From a bacterium (GTDB lineage Bacteria; SZUA-79; Acidulodesulfobacterales; Acidulodesulfobacteraceae), in the NCBI GenBank assembly GCA_021789605.1, contig JAJYJI010000006.1, positions 25,680 to 77,555 on the forward strand: a stretch of DNA of 51,876 nucleotides, in the 5' to 3' direction. Made by a program: the position numbers and the translations under genes. Positions 26,015-35,883 of this stretch are shown one piece after another. The notes under the pieces were generated by a model. The model ran no database searches and had not been told where the DNA came from. It worked only from the letters and a program-made list of their open reading frames with translations. Position 1 is the first letter of the stretch. Each line of letters begins with the position of its first letter.

Positions 26015-27229
26015 TTATAGGCTGCCGAAATCTATTCCGGAAAAAGGCTTTGCGGCCGCGGTTTCAAGTTTGCCCGAAGCCGTCCCGCCGCCCGCCGCGC
26101 CCGCGCCCGCCATAACATTATTTGAACCTGCCCCGATTACTCCGGTAAGCCCTCCTTTAGAAATAAGTCCGGAACTTATGGCAAGTTTTAATTCGTCCGC
26201 GTCGGACGACCTGGAATAGGCATCTTCTTCGCCGATTATTTTTTTATTTACGAGCGACGCCAGCGCCTGGTTTAATGTCTGCATTCCGTACTTTTCCTGT
26301 CCAAGCTGCAACTGAGAATAAATCTGGTGAATCTTGCTTTCCCTAATCAGGTTTCTAATGGCGGCGTTAGGTATCATAAGTTCCGCCGCCAGCACCCTGC
26401 CCGTGGTATCTATTCTGGGAATCAGGGTCTGAGACAGAACCGCCACGAGCGAAAGGGACAGCGAAGACCTTATTTCTGACTGCTGGCTCGGGGGAAATAT
26501 GTCTATTACCCTGCTGATAGATTGAACGGCGGAGTTTGTATGCAGCGTACCGAAGGTAAGATGTCCGGTTTCCGCAATGGTGATGGCCGCCGCCATGGTC
26601 TCCATATCCCTTATTTCGCCGATAAGAACGATATCCGGGTCTTCCCTTAAAATATGCTTCAAAGCTTCGGAAAAACTGTTGGAGTCCTGGCCGATTTCCC
26701 TCTGGTTTACGAGACATCCTTTGTGCTGAAAAACATATTCGATTGGGTCTTCGATAGTAATTATATGTTCATGCCTGGTTTGGTTTATGGAATCTATCAT
26801 GGCGGCGAGAGTCGTAGTTTTGCCAGAACCGGTTGGGCCGGTTACCAATATGAGTCCTCTTGGAGATTTTATGATTTCCTTTATTATAGGCGGAAGCCCA
26901 AGCGAATCTATGTTGGGAATTTCATGCGGAATAACCCTGAACGCTCCGGCTATTGACCCCCTGTCGTAATATAAATTGCCCCTGAATCTTGAAACGCCTT
27001 TCTGGCTGAAGGAAAAATCAAGCTCATGAGTTTCTTCGAGCTTTTTTTTCTGCATATCTGTAATAACGCTGTAACAAAGCCCCTGAGTATCCGCAGGAGT
27101 AAGAATCGGAAAATTTAAGGGAATTAAAGACCCCCTTAGCCTTATCTGGGGCGGCGTTCCAGCTGCGATATGAAGGTCTGAAGCCCCTTCATCGACCGTT
27201 GTTCTTAATAAATCGGCAATCGACGGCAT
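26015..27229 (-). CDS. pilT: Pilus retraction ATPase PilT
   Basis: A 404-residue hexameric ATPase that depolymerises the pilus. It has ASDLHIAAGTPPQIRLRG at the N-terminus, Walker A GPTGSGKTT, an Asp box, Walker B IVLIGEIRDMET and the His box ETGHLTFGTLHTN. The PilT-specific AIRNLIRESKIHQIYSQLQ helix follows. The C-terminal 40 residues are Gly/Ala-rich and longer than in model PilT proteins. It follows pilB by 92 bp. Confidence 0.96.
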   Translation of the reverse strand: MPSIADLLRTTVDEGASDLHIAAGTPPQIRLRGSLIPLNFPILTPADTQGLCYSVITDMQKKKLEETHELDFSFSQKGVSRFRGNLYYDRGSIAGAFRVIPHEIPNIDSLGLPPIIKEIIKSPRGLILVTGPTGSGKTTTLAAMIDSINQTRHEHIITIEDPIEYVFQHKGCLVNQREIGQDSNSFSEALKHILREDPDIVLIGEIRDMETMAAAITIAETGHLTFGTLHTNSAVQSISRVIDIFPPSQQSEIRSSLSLSLVAVLSQTLIPRIDTTGRVLAAELMIPNAAIRNLIRESKIHQIYSQLQLGQEKYGMQTLNQALASLVNKKIIGEEDAYSRSSDADELKLAISSGLISKGGLTGVIGAGSNNVMAGAGAAGGGTASGKLETAAAKPFSGIDFGSL

Positions 27230-27321
27230 ATATACCTCGCGTTAGTTTGTTGAAATATTATACGTTATTGTATAATTTATATATTATATAAAAATTAAAG
27301 ACTGGAACGGCGGTTTTTTAT

Positions 27322-29172
27322 TTAGTCGGCATCATCTTCGTTTAAATACTGTATAATTTCTTCGAGCGAAGTCGTCCCGTCGAAAAACTTTTCCTTCGCG
27401 GAATCCCTAAGAGTCTGCATTCCGTTATTTACCGCAACCGCCTGTGTTTCGATTTCGTTGGCGTTTTCGTAAATTTTGTTTTTAATGTCGTCGTTTACGT
27501 TTAGCACTTCGTATATCGCGATTCTGCCTTTATATCCGGTTTTGTTGCAGGCATAACACCCCTTTGCCCTATAAAGGCGTTTCCCCGAAACTTCGTCCTC
27601 CGAAAACCCCGTTCCGGATATAATGCGAGGCTCCAGACGATAAAGCTCCTTGCATTCGTTGCATAATTTCCTGACGAGCCTCTGGGCGATTATAAGGTTT
27701 AAACTGGAAGCGACCAGAAACGGCTCTACTTTCATATTTATAAGCCTCGATATAGTCGATGCGGCATTGTTGGTATGGATGGTCGAAAGGACCAGATGCC
27801 CCGTAAGAGCCGCCTTTATGGCAATCTCCGCCGTTTCCAGGTCTCTTATTTCGCCGACCATTATTATGTCCGGGTCCTGCCTTAAAAAAGACCTTAGCGC
27901 GGAAGCAAAAGTAAGGCCGATTTCTTCGTTGACGAACACCTGGTTTATGCCCTGAATATTGTATTCGACGGGGTCTTCGGCCGTGGAAATATTTACGTCG
28001 GGCATGTTTACCTCGGAAAGCGCGCTGTATAGGGTCGTGGTTTTTCCGGAGCCGGTAGGGCCGGTAACCAGAATCATGCCGTACGGCCTGTGAATTGCCG
28101 TTTTAAAATCTTTCAGCTGCTTTTCCGAAAATCCCAGTTTTCGCATATCTAGCTGAAGATTGGATTTGTCCAATATTCTTATGACGATTTTTTCTCCGAA
28201 AAGGGTCGGAAGGCACGATACCCTCATATCGACCTCCCTGTTGTCGATTCTTGCTTTTATGCGGCCGTCCTGCGGCAGCCTTCTTTCCGAAATATCCATC
28301 TGGGACATTATTTTTAATCTTGAAATTATTGGATTTTTAAGCTGCGCCGGTATTTTCATCTGTTCTATCAATTTTCCGTCCATGCGGTATCTTATCCTGA
28401 CTATGGATTCGTAGGGCTCTATGTGGATATCGCTTGCGCCCATTTTAACCCCGTCCAAAAGAACCTTATTGACGAATTTTATAATGGGCTGTTCGGAGGA
28501 CGACTTTTGCAGTTCGGATATGTCAAGCTCCTCATCCGGCGCTTCTATGGCTATGGAATTAAGGTAGTCTTTATTTTCGGTAAGAATGCTGGATGCGTTG
28601 TAATATTTGGAAAGCGCCAAGGCAATTTCGTTTTCGGACGCGACTACTATTTCGACGTTTAATCCGGTAAGAAATTTTATGTCGTCTAAGGCTTCGACTC
28701 TTGTAGGGTCGGATACCGCAAGATATATAGTGTTCCCCTGCCTTTTAAAGGGGATAACCTGAAGTTTGACGGCCAAATCGGGCGGAATAAGTTTTATTAC
28801 GCTTTCGGGAATATCTTCGTCGAATAAATTTACCGTCGCCGCTCCAAATTCTTTAGACAGAAAAGCAACGAGGTCGGAATCTTTTATAAAACCGAGTTTC
28901 GTGAGTTGTTTCCCGATACTGCCGCCGACGCGCTTCTGCTCTTCGAGCGCCGTATTTAACTCCACGGGGGTTATTATGCCGCTTTTTACTAAAATCTCCC
29001 CGAGTTTTAAATCCCTTAACTTTTCTCCCTTTGCTATCCCCGACCTTATTCTTTCCTGAATCACAAGGGCATTGGATATGTCGCCGTTTTTAGCGATGCC
29101 GTGCTTTAATAAAATATCCCCTAATTTTTCGCCGGACAGCTTTCCTGAAGACGACATAAATTCTTTATTCAT
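27322..29172 (-). CDS. pilB: Pilus extension ATPase PilB
   Basis: A 616-residue secretion ATPase. The N-terminal half has tandem T2SSE_N/MshEN-type repeats (from GEKLGDILLKHG and LGEILVKSGIITP), domains that in some relatives bind cyclic di-GMP. The motor has ASDIHIEPYE, Walker A GPTGSGKTT, Walker B IIMVGEIRDLET, and a tetracysteine zinc site (CNEC and CYAC). Extension of the pilus is powered by this protein. GGDEF proteins at the far right of the window could in principle feed such c-di-GMP control, but no link is shown. Confidence 0.96.
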   Translation of the reverse strand: MNKEFMSSSGKLSGEKLGDILLKHGIAKNGDISNALVIQERIRSGIAKGEKLRDLKLGEILVKSGIITPVELNTALEEQKRVGGSIGKQLTKLGFIKDSDLVAFLSKEFGAATVNLFDEDIPESVIKLIPPDLAVKLQVIPFKRQGNTIYLAVSDPTRVEALDDIKFLTGLNVEIVVASENEIALALSKYYNASSILTENKDYLNSIAIEAPDEELDISELQKSSSEQPIIKFVNKVLLDGVKMGASDIHIEPYESIVRIRYRMDGKLIEQMKIPAQLKNPIISRLKIMSQMDISERRLPQDGRIKARIDNREVDMRVSCLPTLFGEKIVIRILDKSNLQLDMRKLGFSEKQLKDFKTAIHRPYGMILVTGPTGSGKTTTLYSALSEVNMPDVNISTAEDPVEYNIQGINQVFVNEEIGLTFASALRSFLRQDPDIIMVGEIRDLETAEIAIKAALTGHLVLSTIHTNNAASTISRLINMKVEPFLVASSLNLIIAQRLVRKLCNECKELYRLEPRIISGTGFSEDEVSGKRLYRAKGCYACNKTGYKGRIAIYEVLNVNDDIKNKIYENANEIETQAVAVNNGMQTLRDSAKEKFFDGTTSLEEIIQYLNEDDAD

Positions 29173-29278
29173 ATTTCAGCCTTTTTAATTTCACAAATTT
29201 CATAAACAGCGCGCCATAACTTTCGCCCTGCTAAAAATAATAATATCCTTTTCACATTTTACCATATAACGTAAAATT

Positions 29279-30175
29279 TTAAAATATGTCCTTAAGGCTT
29301 TCTTTTAGGATATTAAAATCTACTCTTTTCCCCGTCCATATATAAAAACTTTCTATCGCCTGAAAAAACAGCATGGAAAGCCCGTTTGCCGATTTTAAAG
29401 GTTTGCTTTTAAAAATGGTTAGTAAATCCTGCAGCTTTTCGGAATAGGAAATATCCAGCAGAAAGGTTTTGTCCGATAAATTCTTTAGCCCGGAAACAAG
29501 ATTTTTAATAGATTCGCGGGTGTCGTCCGAAGGCGTCGCCGTATTTAAAATAAAATCCCATTCGCCAAAAAAATAATCGCTTGAAATTCCGGTTAAATTA
29601 TAATCCGAATATGAAACATTAGAATCGGATTTTAACGCTATTTTCCATGAATCGGATTCTTCTTTTAAAAATTTTGCTTTGCTTATGCCGCGGTTTACGA
29701 TTAAAATATCGGCGGCTTTTTTTTTAACTAAAGCGTAAAGTATCGCCCTAGCCGCTCCGCCGGCCCCTAACAACAATACCCGCCCGCCGTTTAAATCTTT
29801 ATTGAATTCATAGTTTACCGCCCTGATAAAACCGGTTATATCCGTATTGTATCCTTTATAGACGCCGCCGTCTTCGAGATTTACGGTATTCACGGCGCCG
29901 GCAATTTCAGCTTCTTCGCTTATGGAATCTATATATTTTAAGGCTTCAGTTTTATACGGCCGGGTAATATTCGCGCCTTTTATGCCCATGGCCTTAAAAC
30001 CGTTAAACGCGGCTGAGAATTTTTCCGGAGGAACGTCGAAAATTCCGTAGCAAAGACCGGCGCCGGCAATCTTAGACATCGTATTATGCAAGCGTGGAGA
30101 AAGGGAATATTTTATGTCGAAGCCGAAAATCCCCGCCATAGCCGCGGGAGTATATCCGGCATGTTTTAAGTCCAT
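29279..30175 (-). CDS. aroE: Shikimate 5-dehydrogenase
   Basis: A 298-residue NADP-dependent enzyme that reduces 3-dehydroshikimate to shikimate in aromatic amino-acid synthesis. The substrate loop YSLSPRLHN, the catalytic Lys75 in ANITRPYK, GYNTDITGF, and the Rossmann motif LLGAGGAARAILYALV are all present. It is the first gene of the minus-strand cluster continuing to pilB (106-bp gap). It is divergent from xseB across an AT-rich 164-bp spacer that must hold promoters for both directions. Confidence 0.95.
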   Translation of the reverse strand: MDLKHAGYTPAAMAGIFGFDIKYSLSPRLHNTMSKIAGAGLCYGIFDVPPEKFSAAFNGFKAMGIKGANITRPYKTEALKYIDSISEEAEIAGAVNTVNLEDGGVYKGYNTDITGFIRAVNYEFNKDLNGGRVLLLGAGGAARAILYALVKKKAADILIVNRGISKAKFLKEESDSWKIALKSDSNVSYSDYNLTGISSDYFFGEWDFILNTATPSDDTRESIKNLVSGLKNLSDKTFLLDISYSEKLQDLLTIFKSKPLKSANGLSMLFFQAIESFYIWTGKRVDFNILKESLKDIF

Positions 30176-30339
30176 TTTATATTTATATTAAATTAAAAAA
30201 TTAATTTTAATTTAATAATACAAAATCGTTGCGTTTTTTTCAATATGTTTTTATTTTTATGCTATTATTTTTTAAATTAAACGAATTAAAAGAATTAAAC
30301 GATATTGATAATTTTTTCCGATTATTTTATAATCGTATC

Positions 30340-30579
30340 ATGGATATAAATTCTCTGACTTTCGAAGAAGCGCTCAAAAAATTGGAAGAAAACGTGTTAA
30401 GCCTCGAAAAAGGCGACCTTGGACTCGAAGAATCCATCAGGACTTATGAAGAAGGAATAAAATATTCCGATTATCTTATCGAAAAACTGGAATCAGCCGA
30501 AAAAAGAGTCGAAGAGCTGACCGCAAAAAACGACGGAAAAGGACGTATGTCTTTTAGCACGGAATCTATGGACATATGA
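30340..30579 (+). CDS. xseB: Exodeoxyribonuclease VII small subunit
   Basis: A 79-residue coiled-coil subunit that binds and regulates the XseA nuclease. SLTFEEALKKLEENVLSLEKGDLGLEESIRTYEEGI is the family signature. The ATG at 30340 is chosen because an in-frame upstream start at 30229 would add 37 hydrophobic, AT-rich residues not found in the family. It overlaps ispA by 4 bp. The partner gene xseA is not in this window. Confidence 0.93.
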   Translation: MDINSLTFEEALKKLEENVLSLEKGDLGLEESIRTYEEGIKYSDYLIEKLESAEKRVEELTAKNDGKGRMSFSTESMDI

Positions 30580-31490
30580 GCGCCTTGGAAAAACACATAG
30601 AAACTGATAAAAAATTAATCGACGATTTCATAAAAGTCCATTTTGCAAAAGCCGGATACGATAAAAAATTCCCGCACAACAAATTCTCGCTGTCCGACGC
30701 GATGCTATACACTGCGACGACCCCGGGCAAAAGAATCCGTCCGTTTATGCTTATGCTTACCGCGGAAAGCCTCGGTTTTAACGATAAAGAAAAACTGCTT
30801 CCTTTTGCCGCATCTATAGAATTAATACACTCTTATTCCTTAATACACGACGACCTCCCTTCTATGGACAACGACAGTTTAAGAAGAGGCAAGCCCACCA
30901 ATCACATCGTGTTCGGTGAAGCGACGGCGATACTTGCCGGAGACGCGCTTCTTGCGGAAGCGTTCGTTATGCTTTCCGATAAAAAATACCGCGGGGGATT
31001 CGACGACGAAAAAATAATCGAAATTATAAAGGAGTTTTCATACGCTTCCGGCGGCGGCGGACTAGTGGAGGGGCAGTTTCACGACGTTAATTCTTTTGGG
31101 GAACTTTTAAGCTTAGAAAAAATAGAATATATAAACGAAAAGAAAACTGCCAGCCTTATGAGCGCCGCATGCGCGGCCGGCGCGATTTTATCGGGAGCCG
31201 GCAAATCGGCGGTAAACGATTTTAAAAAATTCGGCAAATATATAGGGCTTGCATTTCAATCGGTGGACGACGTTCTTGGTATTACCGGAAGCAGGGAAAT
31301 TATCGGAAAAACGGCCGGCATAGATAAGACTAACGATAAGCCTACGGTTGCGGGAAACATAGGGCTCGAAAAAACCGGAAAGCTGATAAAGGAATATAAC
31401 CGGAAAGCCCTGTCTTATTTAAACAGGACGGGCGCCGAAACGGGTATGTTCATAGAACTGATAAATTATCTTACCGATAGAATATATTAA
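30576..31490 (+). CDS. ispA: Polyprenyl synthetase (farnesyl/geranylgeranyl diphosphate synthase)
   Basis: A 304-residue trans-prenyltransferase that condenses IPP with allylic diphosphates. The first aspartate-rich motif is DDLPSMD (from Asp92) followed by RRGKPTNH. The second region is FQSVDDVLGITG, where the usual DDxxD becomes DDVLG, as in several IspA-type enzymes. The xseB-ispA-dxs order is a widespread bacterial arrangement. Chain length of the product cannot be set from sequence alone. Confidence 0.93.
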   Translation: MSALEKHIETDKKLIDDFIKVHFAKAGYDKKFPHNKFSLSDAMLYTATTPGKRIRPFMLMLTAESLGFNDKEKLLPFAASIELIHSYSLIHDDLPSMDNDSLRRGKPTNHIVFGEATAILAGDALLAEAFVMLSDKKYRGGFDDEKIIEIIKEFSYASGGGGLVEGQFHDVNSFGELLSLEKIEYINEKKTASLMSAACAAGAILSGAGKSAVNDFKKFGKYIGLAFQSVDDVLGITGSREIIGKTAGIDKTNDKPTVAGNIGLEKTGKLIKEYNRKALSYLNRTGAETGMFIELINYLTDRIY

Positions 31491-31569
31491 AATAAAATTA
31501 GGTTAGATTAAAATTAAAAAAATAAATATATACAATTAATATATATATAAAAACATCTACGGAACGCAA

Positions 31570-33534
31570 ATGATACTGGAAAAAATAAAAAATCCCGGCG
31601 GCGTAAAAACGCTGCAGGCGGAAGAATTAAAGTCGCTTGCTAAAGAATTGAGGGAAGAAATAATTTCCGTATGCTCTAAAAACGGCGGGCATATCGCTTC
31701 CAGCCTCGGCGTCGTGGAACTTACCGTGGCGCTTTTAAAATCTTTCGATATAGAAAAAAACGATAAAATAATATGGGACGTCGGACATCAGTCTTATCCT
31801 TATAAAATCCTTACCGGCAGAAAGGAGGAATTCCATACGCTAAGAAAATTAGGCGGAATATCCGGTTTCCCGTCCATAAGCGAAAGCAGATACGACTTTT
31901 TCGGAACCGGACATGCCGGAACCTCTATTTCGGCCGCTCTCGGAATGAGCGCGGCTAAAGATTTGAAAGAAAAAAACGGAACTGGCGAAAGCGAAAATCT
32001 TAACGCCGGAAGGATTATCGCCGTTATAGGAGACGCTTCCATATCCAACGGCCTTGCCTTGGAAGGCCTGAATAACGCAGGCTCGTTAAAAAAAGACGTA
32101 ATAGTCGTCCTGAACGACAACGAAATGTCCATATCTAAAAACGTAGGTGCCATTTCGAACTATTTAAATAGAATAATGAGCGGAGACTTTTATCGGGGCT
32201 TTAGAAACGAAACCGAAAAATTTATTAAATCCATTCCGCTTTTCGGTTCCCAGATGGCAAGGCTAGTATCCAAATTCGAGGAATCTTTCAAAAACCTTAT
32301 AGGCCCCGGAATTATATTCGAAGAACTCGGTTTTACTTATATAGGCCCTATTGACGGGCACAATATAGCTTACCTTTTAGACGCTTTCGAAAACATAAAA
32401 AAAATAAAAAAACCTATTCTTCTGCATATAATTACAAAAAAGGGGAAAGGATACGAACCGTCGGAAAATAATCCGTCTTTATTCCACGGAATATCGGCTT
32501 TCGACAAAAACACCGGCCTGACCCTTAAAAAATCTGGCAATATAACATACGGCGAAGCGGCTTCCAATTTCTTAATCAATATAGCAAAAATTAATAAAAA
32601 AATAATCGCCGTTACCGCGGCGATGCCCGACGGTACCGGCCTGACCAAGTTCGCCAAAGCTTTTCCCGAAAGATTTTTCGACGTCGGCATAGCGGAAAGC
32701 CACGCCGCGGTTTTTTCTGCAGGCGCAGCGGCAAACGGGCTGACACCTTTCGTTTTCATATATTCCACTTTTCTGCAGCGTTCTTTGGACCAGATAATTC
32801 ACGATATATGCCTTCAGAACCTGCCCGTGGTATTCTGCATAGACAGGGCGGGCATAGCCGGAGAAGACGGCGCTACCCATCATGGGATATTCGATATATC
32901 TTTTCTGGATTATATACCTAATCTGATTTTTATGTCTCCGAGAAACGAATACGAACTTATGAGGATGATTAAAAGTTCGGCTTCTTACGGCAAACCAGTC
33001 GCTATAAGATATCCTAAAACCGAAGTTTCTTATTTTGCGCCTCCCGAAGCCGAAAGCGTGCAGGAGATAAATATAGGGGAATTCGAGATTTTAATCGATG
33101 TTCCCCGGAACGGAAACGTTATAGTAGCGCTCGGCGCTCCTCATACGGAAACAATAAAAGAAGTGCTCGCCGAATTAAACGCAGGCTCGGAAGAAGAGGA
33201 CTTTAAAATAGGGCTCATAGACGCAAGATTTATATCGCCGATATCGCAAAATTTGATTAAAATAATACAAAATGCAAAAAAAATTATGACTGTTGAAGAA
33301 AACGTTCAATTTTCAGGTTTCGGTTCTAAATTATTGACGGTTTTATGCGAAAATTCGCCCAAATTAAATTTTGAATATAAAATATTGTCTTTAGGAAATA
33401 ACTATATAGAACACGGCTCCCGCGGCCAGCTTCTTGACTCTTCGGGATTCTCCCGTAAAAAACTGAGGGATTCCATAAGCGGTTTTTTTATTGAAAACAG
33501 TGAAAAAAGTAAGGTTAGATATTCTTCTTTCTGA
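31570..33534 (+). CDS. dxs: 1-deoxy-D-xylulose-5-phosphate synthase
   Basis: A 654-residue thiamine-diphosphate enzyme that makes DXP from pyruvate and glyceraldehyde 3-phosphate, the first MEP-pathway step. DVGHQSYPYKILTGR, the ThDP motif beginning GDASISNGLALEGLNN, and the transketolase pyrimidine domain (DVGIAESHAAVFSAGAA; DRAGIAGEDGATHHG) are clear. The motif reads GDA rather than the textbook GDG. It follows ispA by 79 bp and overlaps tlyA by up to 44 bp. Confidence 0.96.
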   Translation: MILEKIKNPGGVKTLQAEELKSLAKELREEIISVCSKNGGHIASSLGVVELTVALLKSFDIEKNDKIIWDVGHQSYPYKILTGRKEEFHTLRKLGGISGFPSISESRYDFFGTGHAGTSISAALGMSAAKDLKEKNGTGESENLNAGRIIAVIGDASISNGLALEGLNNAGSLKKDVIVVLNDNEMSISKNVGAISNYLNRIMSGDFYRGFRNETEKFIKSIPLFGSQMARLVSKFEESFKNLIGPGIIFEELGFTYIGPIDGHNIAYLLDAFENIKKIKKPILLHIITKKGKGYEPSENNPSLFHGISAFDKNTGLTLKKSGNITYGEAASNFLINIAKINKKIIAVTAAMPDGTGLTKFAKAFPERFFDVGIAESHAAVFSAGAAANGLTPFVFIYSTFLQRSLDQIIHDICLQNLPVVFCIDRAGIAGEDGATHHGIFDISFLDYIPNLIFMSPRNEYELMRMIKSSASYGKPVAIRYPKTEVSYFAPPEAESVQEINIGEFEILIDVPRNGNVIVALGAPHTETIKEVLAELNAGSEEEDFKIGLIDARFISPISQNLIKIIQNAKKIMTVEENVQFSGFGSKLLTVLCENSPKLNFEYKILSLGNNYIEHGSRGQLLDSSGFSRKKLRDSISGFFIENSEKSKVRYSSF

Positions 33535-34240
33535 CGCGGGCTCTTCTTTCGGCTTAACGAGAACTAAAGCATCTGCGCTGATAATGGAAGGCTTGGTTTC
33601 CGTAAACGGAATTGTTTGCGTGAAACCCGGGACGCTCGTAAATCCCGAAAGCGCGTTGACATTAAAAGAAACCGAGCCTTATGTTTCCAGAGGAGGATTG
33701 AAGCTAAAGGGTGCGTTAAAAGATTTCGGCCTGAACGTCGGAGGGAAAAGAATTATCGACATCGGCGCTTCCACCGGCGGGTTCACCGACTGTCTTTTGC
33801 AGGAAGGGGCGGAATTTATTTACTGCATCGACGTCGGCTACGGCCAGCTTCATTATTCTTTAAGGAATAATCCAAAAATTAAAAACTTGGAAAACGTCAA
33901 TATAAAATATCTGGAGCCGGAAGAAATAGGGGAGAAACTAGACATCGCGGTTTGCGACGTATCGTTTATATCCCTTGCCAAGGTTCTGCCCCATATCCTT
34001 AAATTTATCAAGGAAGACGGGCTTATACTTTCGCTTATTAAACCCCAATTCGAGACGGAGAACAAAAATATGCTCAAAAAGGGTATAATAAAAGACGAAA
34101 AAATTTACGGCAAAATTATAGCTAATATAATCGAATTTTCCGAAAGCTTAAATCTTACTGCCATAGGGGTAAATAAATCATGCATAAAAGGAAAGAAAGG
34201 GAATACGGAGTTTTTTATATTGCTGAGAAAAAATATATGA
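33491..34240 (+). CDS. tlyA: TlyA-type rRNA 2'-O-methyltransferase (S4 + FtsJ domains)
   Basis: A 249-residue SAM-dependent methyltransferase. An S4 RNA-binding domain (VRLDILLSDAGSSFGLTRTKA) precedes the FtsJ/RrmJ-like domain with SAM motif IDIGASTGGFTDCLL and IDVGYGQLHYSLR. Relatives 2'-O-methylate 16S/23S rRNA, and the family is often annotated as hemolysin. The start is uncertain: TTG at 33491 or GTG at 33500, both inside the end of dxs and neither with a strong ribosome-binding site. Its stop overlaps the next gene's ATG (ATGA). Confidence 0.93.
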   Translation: MKTVKKVRLDILLSDAGSSFGLTRTKASALIMEGLVSVNGIVCVKPGTLVNPESALTLKETEPYVSRGGLKLKGALKDFGLNVGGKRIIDIGASTGGFTDCLLQEGAEFIYCIDVGYGQLHYSLRNNPKIKNLENVNIKYLEPEEIGEKLDIAVCDVSFISLAKVLPHILKFIKEDGLILSLIKPQFETENKNMLKKGIIKDEKIYGKIIANIIEFSESLNLTAIGVNKSCIKGKKGNTEFFILLRKNI

Positions 34241-35883
34241 AAATTTTTAAAATTTTTTTGATTTTACTGCTCGCATCGTTTTTTTTTATCTCGGCTAGGC
34301 CTGCGCGGCCGCAATCCGCCTCAGTTTTCAATGCCGCAGTAGGCTTTATATACTATTATGGCGGCAATTATCGGTACGCGATTGACGCTTTTAATAAAGA
34401 GCCTGCGGGTCTGTTTAAAAACTCTTATGCCGATTATATTCTTGCATCCCTATATTTTAAAAACGGAGAATACAGAAAATCTTTAAACCGAATAAACATT
34501 GCCTTAAAATTGAGGAACATCGGCAAACGAAATAAAAATACAAATAAAAAATTATCGAAAACGGATATAAAATACTTAACGCTAAAGGCAAAAATAACGG
34601 CCGCCGCCGGAAACCTCAAAGAATCGACCGGCATCCTGAAACGCATCCTTCAAAGGAATCCTTATGAACTAAAGGCTCTTTTGTTTATTTCAAATCTTTA
34701 CCTTTATAAAAAAGACTTGGAAACGGCGGCTCTCTACCTGAAAATTTTAAAATTAAACCATCCGCATAATATTGCTTCGTATTATCTGCTTTCAAAAATA
34801 TACGCCGCCAGGAACCAAAACGGAAAAGCCGAACGGAATCTCTTAAACGCTATAAAAATCGACCCTTATTTCAAGAAAGCCTATTTCAGGCTCGCGGCGG
34901 TATATATTCTCGCCGGCAAAGAAAAAAACGCGGTAAGAGTATTCGATAAATATCTTAAAATAAACCCTTATTCGAAAACGGCGATTTACCAGTCAGCAAT
35001 AATAGAATATGCCTTAAAAAATTATAAATCGTCCGAAAAGCGTTTTTTAAATTTTATTTACATTACAAAAAATTCAAAAAATATGTCGAGGCTGAGAAAT
35101 AATGCTTACTTCTTCATAGGCATATCATACATACTCCGGAAGGATAATGAAAAAGGCTTATTTTACCTGAACATGCTCGTGCCGGGAAGGCATTATATAG
35201 ACGCAAAACTTCAGGAAATGGAAATATATATTAATTTATACAAAAAAACTGGAAATATTAAATATAAACGCCATATAGAAAAAATAACGGATAAAATGCT
35301 TTATAATCCGAAAGTTAAGAAAAATCTAAAATTGTATTATTTTTCGGGAATCGCTTTGGCGGAGATAAAAGACTATAAAAAATCGGAAGCCGCCATAAAA
35401 GCCGGACTTATAAAATTTCCGGACAACACCGCCCTTTTGTATGAATTGGGCTCGGCGTACCATTCGTTGAAAGAAGATAAAAAAGCTTACGCGGTAATGG
35501 AAAAACTTCTAAAAATAAACCCTTACGACTCCGATGCCCTTAATTATTTAGGATATTATCTTGCGTTAAAAAATAAAAACTTAAAAAAAGCTAAGATAAT
35601 GATAAAAAAGGCCTTGTCTTACGATAAAAATTCTCCGTATATTCTTGACAGCCTCGGATTTCTGTATTTCAGAGAAAAAAAATACGGGAAAGCCATAAAG
35701 CTGTTTAAGCTCTCGCTGAAAAAACTGGGCAAATCGGCGACCGTCCTAAAACATGCCGGCATGGATTATTTTATGCTGAAAAAATATAAAAAAGCGCTCG
35801 AATATTTTAAAAAATCTTATAAGATTAAAAAATCTAAAGAGGTTAAAAGGTATATTGACAATATCGAAAATATGAAGCTTTAG
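34237..35883 (+). CDS. Secreted/anchored tetratricopeptide-repeat protein
   Basis: A 548-residue protein with an N-terminal hydrophobic export segment (MKIFKIFLILLLASFFFISA) followed almost wholly by TPR helices, roughly ten repeats. Clear units include AYFRLAAVYILAGKEKNAVR, LLYELGSAYHSLKEDKKAYA and ILDSLGFLYFREKKYGKAIK. The ATG at 34237 overlaps the tlyA stop and is preferred to an in-frame upstream ATG at 34180, which would put a charged stretch before the signal. TPR proteins of this size often scaffold envelope complexes, including pilus biogenesis (PilF/Tgl-like), but nothing specific identifies the partner. It converges with and overlaps the following NtrC gene by 4 bp. Confidence 0.85.
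   Translation: MKIFKIFLILLLASFFFISARPARPQSASVFNAAVGFIYYYGGNYRYAIDAFNKEPAGLFKNSYADYILASLYFKNGEYRKSLNRINIALKLRNIGKRNKNTNKKLSKTDIKYLTLKAKITAAAGNLKESTGILKRILQRNPYELKALLFISNLYLYKKDLETAALYLKILKLNHPHNIASYYLLSKIYAARNQNGKAERNLLNAIKIDPYFKKAYFRLAAVYILAGKEKNAVRVFDKYLKINPYSKTAIYQSAIIEYALKNYKSSEKRFLNFIYITKNSKNMSRLRNNAYFFIGISYILRKDNEKGLFYLNMLVPGRHYIDAKLQEMEIYINLYKKTGNIKYKRHIEKITDKMLYNPKVKKNLKLYYFSGIALAEIKDYKKSEAAIKAGLIKFPDNTALLYELGSAYHSLKEDKKAYAVMEKLLKINPYDSDALNYLGYYLALKNKNLKKAKIMIKKALSYDKNSPYILDSLGFLYFREKKYGKAIKLFKLSLKKLGKSATVLKHAGMDYFMLKKYKKALEYFKKSYKIKKSKEVKRYIDNIENMKL

Noticed and set aside
30229-30339. Upstream start for xseB adding 37 residues.
   Set aside because: Extra residues are hydrophobic and unlike the family; the product from 30340 has normal XseB length and start.
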